In this document: positions 5,658 to 7,418 of the stretch, piece after piece
Numbering within the stretch: position 1 is the first letter of the stretch
Layout: every line of letters starts with the position of its first letter
Source of the DNA: Clostridia bacterium
GTDB taxonomy: Bacteria; Bacillota_E; RBS10-35; JAJYVN01
Length of the DNA stretch: 7,418 bases
Reading direction: 5' to 3'
NCBI GenBank assembly: GCA_027335515.1
Contig: DAHWHT010000383.1
Span: 1-7,418 of the forward strand
Program-made: the position numbers and the translations under genes
The notes under the pieces: generated by a model
Told to the model about the DNA's origin: nothing
What the model saw: the letters and a program-made list of their open reading frames with translations, nothing else
Databases searched by the model: none

Positions 5658-7126
5658 CTGCGCGGGCGTCGATGCCGGGGCCGACGGCCCGCGCGGCGAC
5701 ACTGCGGCACCGCCCTCCCGCCCGCTCGCGCCGGTACGTTCTGCGGGCCGCCCTCGCCGCGAGCGCCGTCGCGGCGGCCTCCGCCGGGCTGCCGGCCTGC
5801 GGGCACCACCTGGCGCGGTTGGACAACGCCGCGCGCCGGCCGCTCGTGCTGCTGTGGCGGCCGTGGTTGCCCCCGGGTGCGCCCCACGCCTCCAGCGAGA
5901 GTCTGCTGCACGCCGGCATCCGGCCGTGGTTGCAGGCCAATCCAGGTGTGGAGGTGCGCGTGGTCGCCTACGCGCACCTCGCCGACCTGACCGCGGCGAT
6001 GGTGGCGGGGCAGGGACCCGATGTCTTTTACGATCACCTGCTGCCGCCGTTTGCCGAAGCCGGGTTGGTGTATGACATCGGCACGTATGTTCGCAGCTTC
6101 GGGATTGGGCTGCAGGTGTTTGCGCCCGCCATGCTGCGCTACCTGCAGTCCGTCTCCAACGCCGGCGGCGGCAGCGGCCGGCTTTACGGTCTGCCGGCCT
6201 ACACCCACACCCTGGCCATGGCGGTGAATGAAGGTACCCTGGCAAGCCTGGGCCTGTCGCGGCCACACCCGGACTGGACGCACACGCAGTGGGCCGACCT
6301 CTGGCAGCGGGCGGTGTCGTTGACCCCGGGCCGGCAGCGATTTGGCGGCAACCTCTACTGGTCGGGTTACGACTACAGCGGCGGCAACCCGGCGCCGTTT
6401 TACCTGCGCGGCTTCGGTGGTGAGTATGTGGATCTGACCGATACGGCCCGCTGCCAGCTGGCGGCGCCGGGATCGATCGCCGCGATGACCTGGTGCGACC
6501 AATTGGTGCGTTCCGGAGTGGTCGGGGGCAATACCCTCAACGATCTGGGGAGCGGGCGCCTGGTCAGCGGACCGCTTGGCACGGCCGGGGATCTCGCGCG
6601 TGCCGCCGGACTCTGGCAGGGCGTGCGGTGGAACCCCTACCCGATGCCCGTCTGGCCCAAGGGACGGATGACGTTCGCCTCCAGCGCCTTTTACGGGGTG
6701 TGGTCGGGGTCGCGCTACCCGGAGGTGGCGTGGTCGCTGGCGCGCTATCTTTGCCTCGAGCCGGCCTGGCAGCGGTGGATGATGCGGGTGGCGCTTTTGG
6801 GGCCGAACCAGCCGGGATTGTGGGCGGAATGGCTGTCGCGGGTCGAGCAGGTGGGGGCCAACGCCCTGCGGGGCATTGACCTGCGCGTGTTCGTGGATGC
6901 CGTGCAGCGGGATGAGGCCTACGTCGGGGGGTCTTTCCGTTTTGCGGAGGCGCGGTCCGCGGATCTGATCCGCAGGTTCGGCGCCCAGGTGCGCGCCGGG
7001 CACGGCGCCGTTGCCCAAGTGGCAACCCAGACCGCCCAGGCGGTGGACGCCCTGCAGCAGCGCGGCCTGAACCGGGAGGCCCAGGCCAAGGCGGCCTTGG
7101 CGCGCCTCAAGGGCGGGAGGGCCTGA
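5654..7126 (+). CDS. Extracellular solute-binding protein (ABC type, family 1-like), Tat lipoprotein-type signal
   Basis: This 490-residue protein looks like a periplasmic or membrane-anchored substrate receptor of an ABC importer, probably for a sugar or similar solute. The N-terminus has a twin-arginine motif SRRYVLR (25-31), a hydrophobic Ala-rich stretch and a lipobox-like LPAC with Cys49, so Tat export and lipid anchoring are likely; Pro before Ala in the lipobox is unusual. The mature part begins LVLLWRPW and contains the family-1 pattern 'LTAAMVAGQGPDVFYDHLLPPFAEAGLVYDI', then GRLYGLPAYTHTLAMAVNEGTLASLGL and many Trp/Tyr residues typical of sugar pockets. GTG 5654 overlaps the panC stop by 4 bp; ATG 5672 is a plausible alternative six codons later with a weak G-rich site. 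The last ~50 residues are an Ala/Gln-rich, probably helical tail. No permease or ATPase gene is adjacent. The substrate is unknown. Confidence 0.82.
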   Translation: MTARASMPGPTARAATLRHRPPARSRRYVLRAALAASAVAAASAGLPACGHHLARLDNAARRPLVLLWRPWLPPGAPHASSESLLHAGIRPWLQANPGVEVRVVAYAHLADLTAAMVAGQGPDVFYDHLLPPFAEAGLVYDIGTYVRSFGIGLQVFAPAMLRYLQSVSNAGGGSGRLYGLPAYTHTLAMAVNEGTLASLGLSRPHPDWTHTQWADLWQRAVSLTPGRQRFGGNLYWSGYDYSGGNPAPFYLRGFGGEYVDLTDTARCQLAAPGSIAAMTWCDQLVRSGVVGGNTLNDLGSGRLVSGPLGTAGDLARAAGLWQGVRWNPYPMPVWPKGRMTFASSAFYGVWSGSRYPEVAWSLARYLCLEPAWQRWMMRVALLGPNQPGLWAEWLSRVEQVGANALRGIDLRVFVDAVQRDEAYVGGSFRFAEARSADLIRRFGAQVRAGHGAVAQVATQTAQAVDALQQRGLNREAQAKAALARLKGGRA

Positions 7127-7142
7127 GCGGGCGCGCCGTGGA

Positions 7143-7418
7143 TCAGCCGATGCGGTGGCTGCGGTTTTCAGGACCGACCAGAATGATGCGCGGGCGCAGT
7201 GCGCCGACTTCGGATTCCTCCACTTCGGCGAAGGCCATGATGATGACCGGGTCTCCGCTCTTGCCCAGGTGGGCGGCCGCGCCGTTGAAGCCGATCGTTC
7301 CAGACCCGGAGGGCGCGGCGATGGCATAGGTCTCAAAGCGTGCGCCGTTGGCGACGTTGGCCACCAGGACCCGTTCATAGACCGCGATGTCGGCGGCATC
7401 CAGCAGGTCCTGGTCGAT
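7143..7418 (-). CDS. panD: Aspartate 1-decarboxylase, partial (N-terminus outside the window)
   Basis: The visible 91 residues match the C-terminal three quarters of PanD, the pyruvoyl enzyme that decarboxylates L-aspartate to beta-alanine for PanC. The fragment begins IDQDLLDAADI, which aligns with E. coli residue 28. It includes NGARFETYAIAA with the equivalents of Arg54, Thr57 and Tyr58, then FNGAAAHLGKSGDPVIIMAFA with the equivalent of Asn72. About 27 N-terminal residues, including the Gly-Ser self-cleavage site that creates the pyruvoyl group, lie beyond the right edge. It ends at TGA (7145-7143) and converges on the solute-binding protein gene with only 16 bp between the stop codons and no visible terminator. 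It therefore must be expressed from its own promoter to the right and is not in the panBC transcript, unlike panBCD operons of many bacteria. Confidence 0.95.
   Translation of the reverse strand: MDQDLLDAADIAVYERVLVANVANGARFETYAIAAPSGSGTIGFNGAAAHLGKSGDPVIIMAFAEVEESEVGALRPRIILVGPENRSHRIG

Noticed and set aside
4740..6266. 508-codon minus-strand frame antisense to panC and the receptor gene
   Set aside because: No motif; both plus-strand genes under it are well supported by conserved residues.
5501..7399. 632-codon minus-strand frame spanning the receptor gene and reaching into panD
   Set aside because: It is in a different frame from panD and has no domain; an antisense artefact.

Overview
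This window of GC-rich bacterial DNA carries six protein genes, one of them cut by the right edge. Start codons include GTG, Shine-Dalgarno sites are strong and G-rich, and long antisense open frames appear as side effects of GC-rich codons. The composition and gene types would fit a high-GC, possibly thermophilic Bacillota lineage or an actinomycete. Nothing in the window settles the taxonomy.

Left end (1-668): no convincing gene. The first ~120 bases are only about 55% G+C, clearly below the rest. They are followed by a possible 24-residue membrane microprotein and then a perfect 14-bp inverted repeat (236-275) that resembles the terminal hairpins of IS200/IS605-type elements. This part may be the worn edge of a mobile element.

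Sugar region (669-3634): a xylulokinase gene (xylB, minus strand) and a Gfo/Idh/MocA-family sugar dehydrogenase (plus strand) diverge from a 263-bp intergenic region. That region contains repeated ATTCGCC half-sites and a 12-bp palindrome, candidates for a shared operator. The dehydrogenase resembles levoglucosan dehydrogenases by remembered motifs, so this could be a small carbohydrate-catabolism locus. A strong two-part hairpin separates it from the next block.

Pantothenate region (3789-7418): panB (ketopantoate hydroxymethyltransferase) and panC (pantothenate synthetase) run on the plus strand. A gene for a Tat-type, lipoprotein-like extracellular solute-binding protein follows, overlapping panC by 4 bp. 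Converging on it from the right is panD (aspartate 1-decarboxylase), whose first ~27 codons lie outside the window. PanB supplies ketopantoate (the reductase step is not encoded here), PanD supplies beta-alanine, and PanC joins pantoate to beta-alanine. The solute-binding protein is the odd member: no permease or ATPase is beside it.

I found no clear new biological system. The most useful leads are the binding protein embedded in the pan cluster, the mobile-element-like hairpin, a substitution in a conserved PanB motif, and the operator-like repeats in the divergent promoter region.
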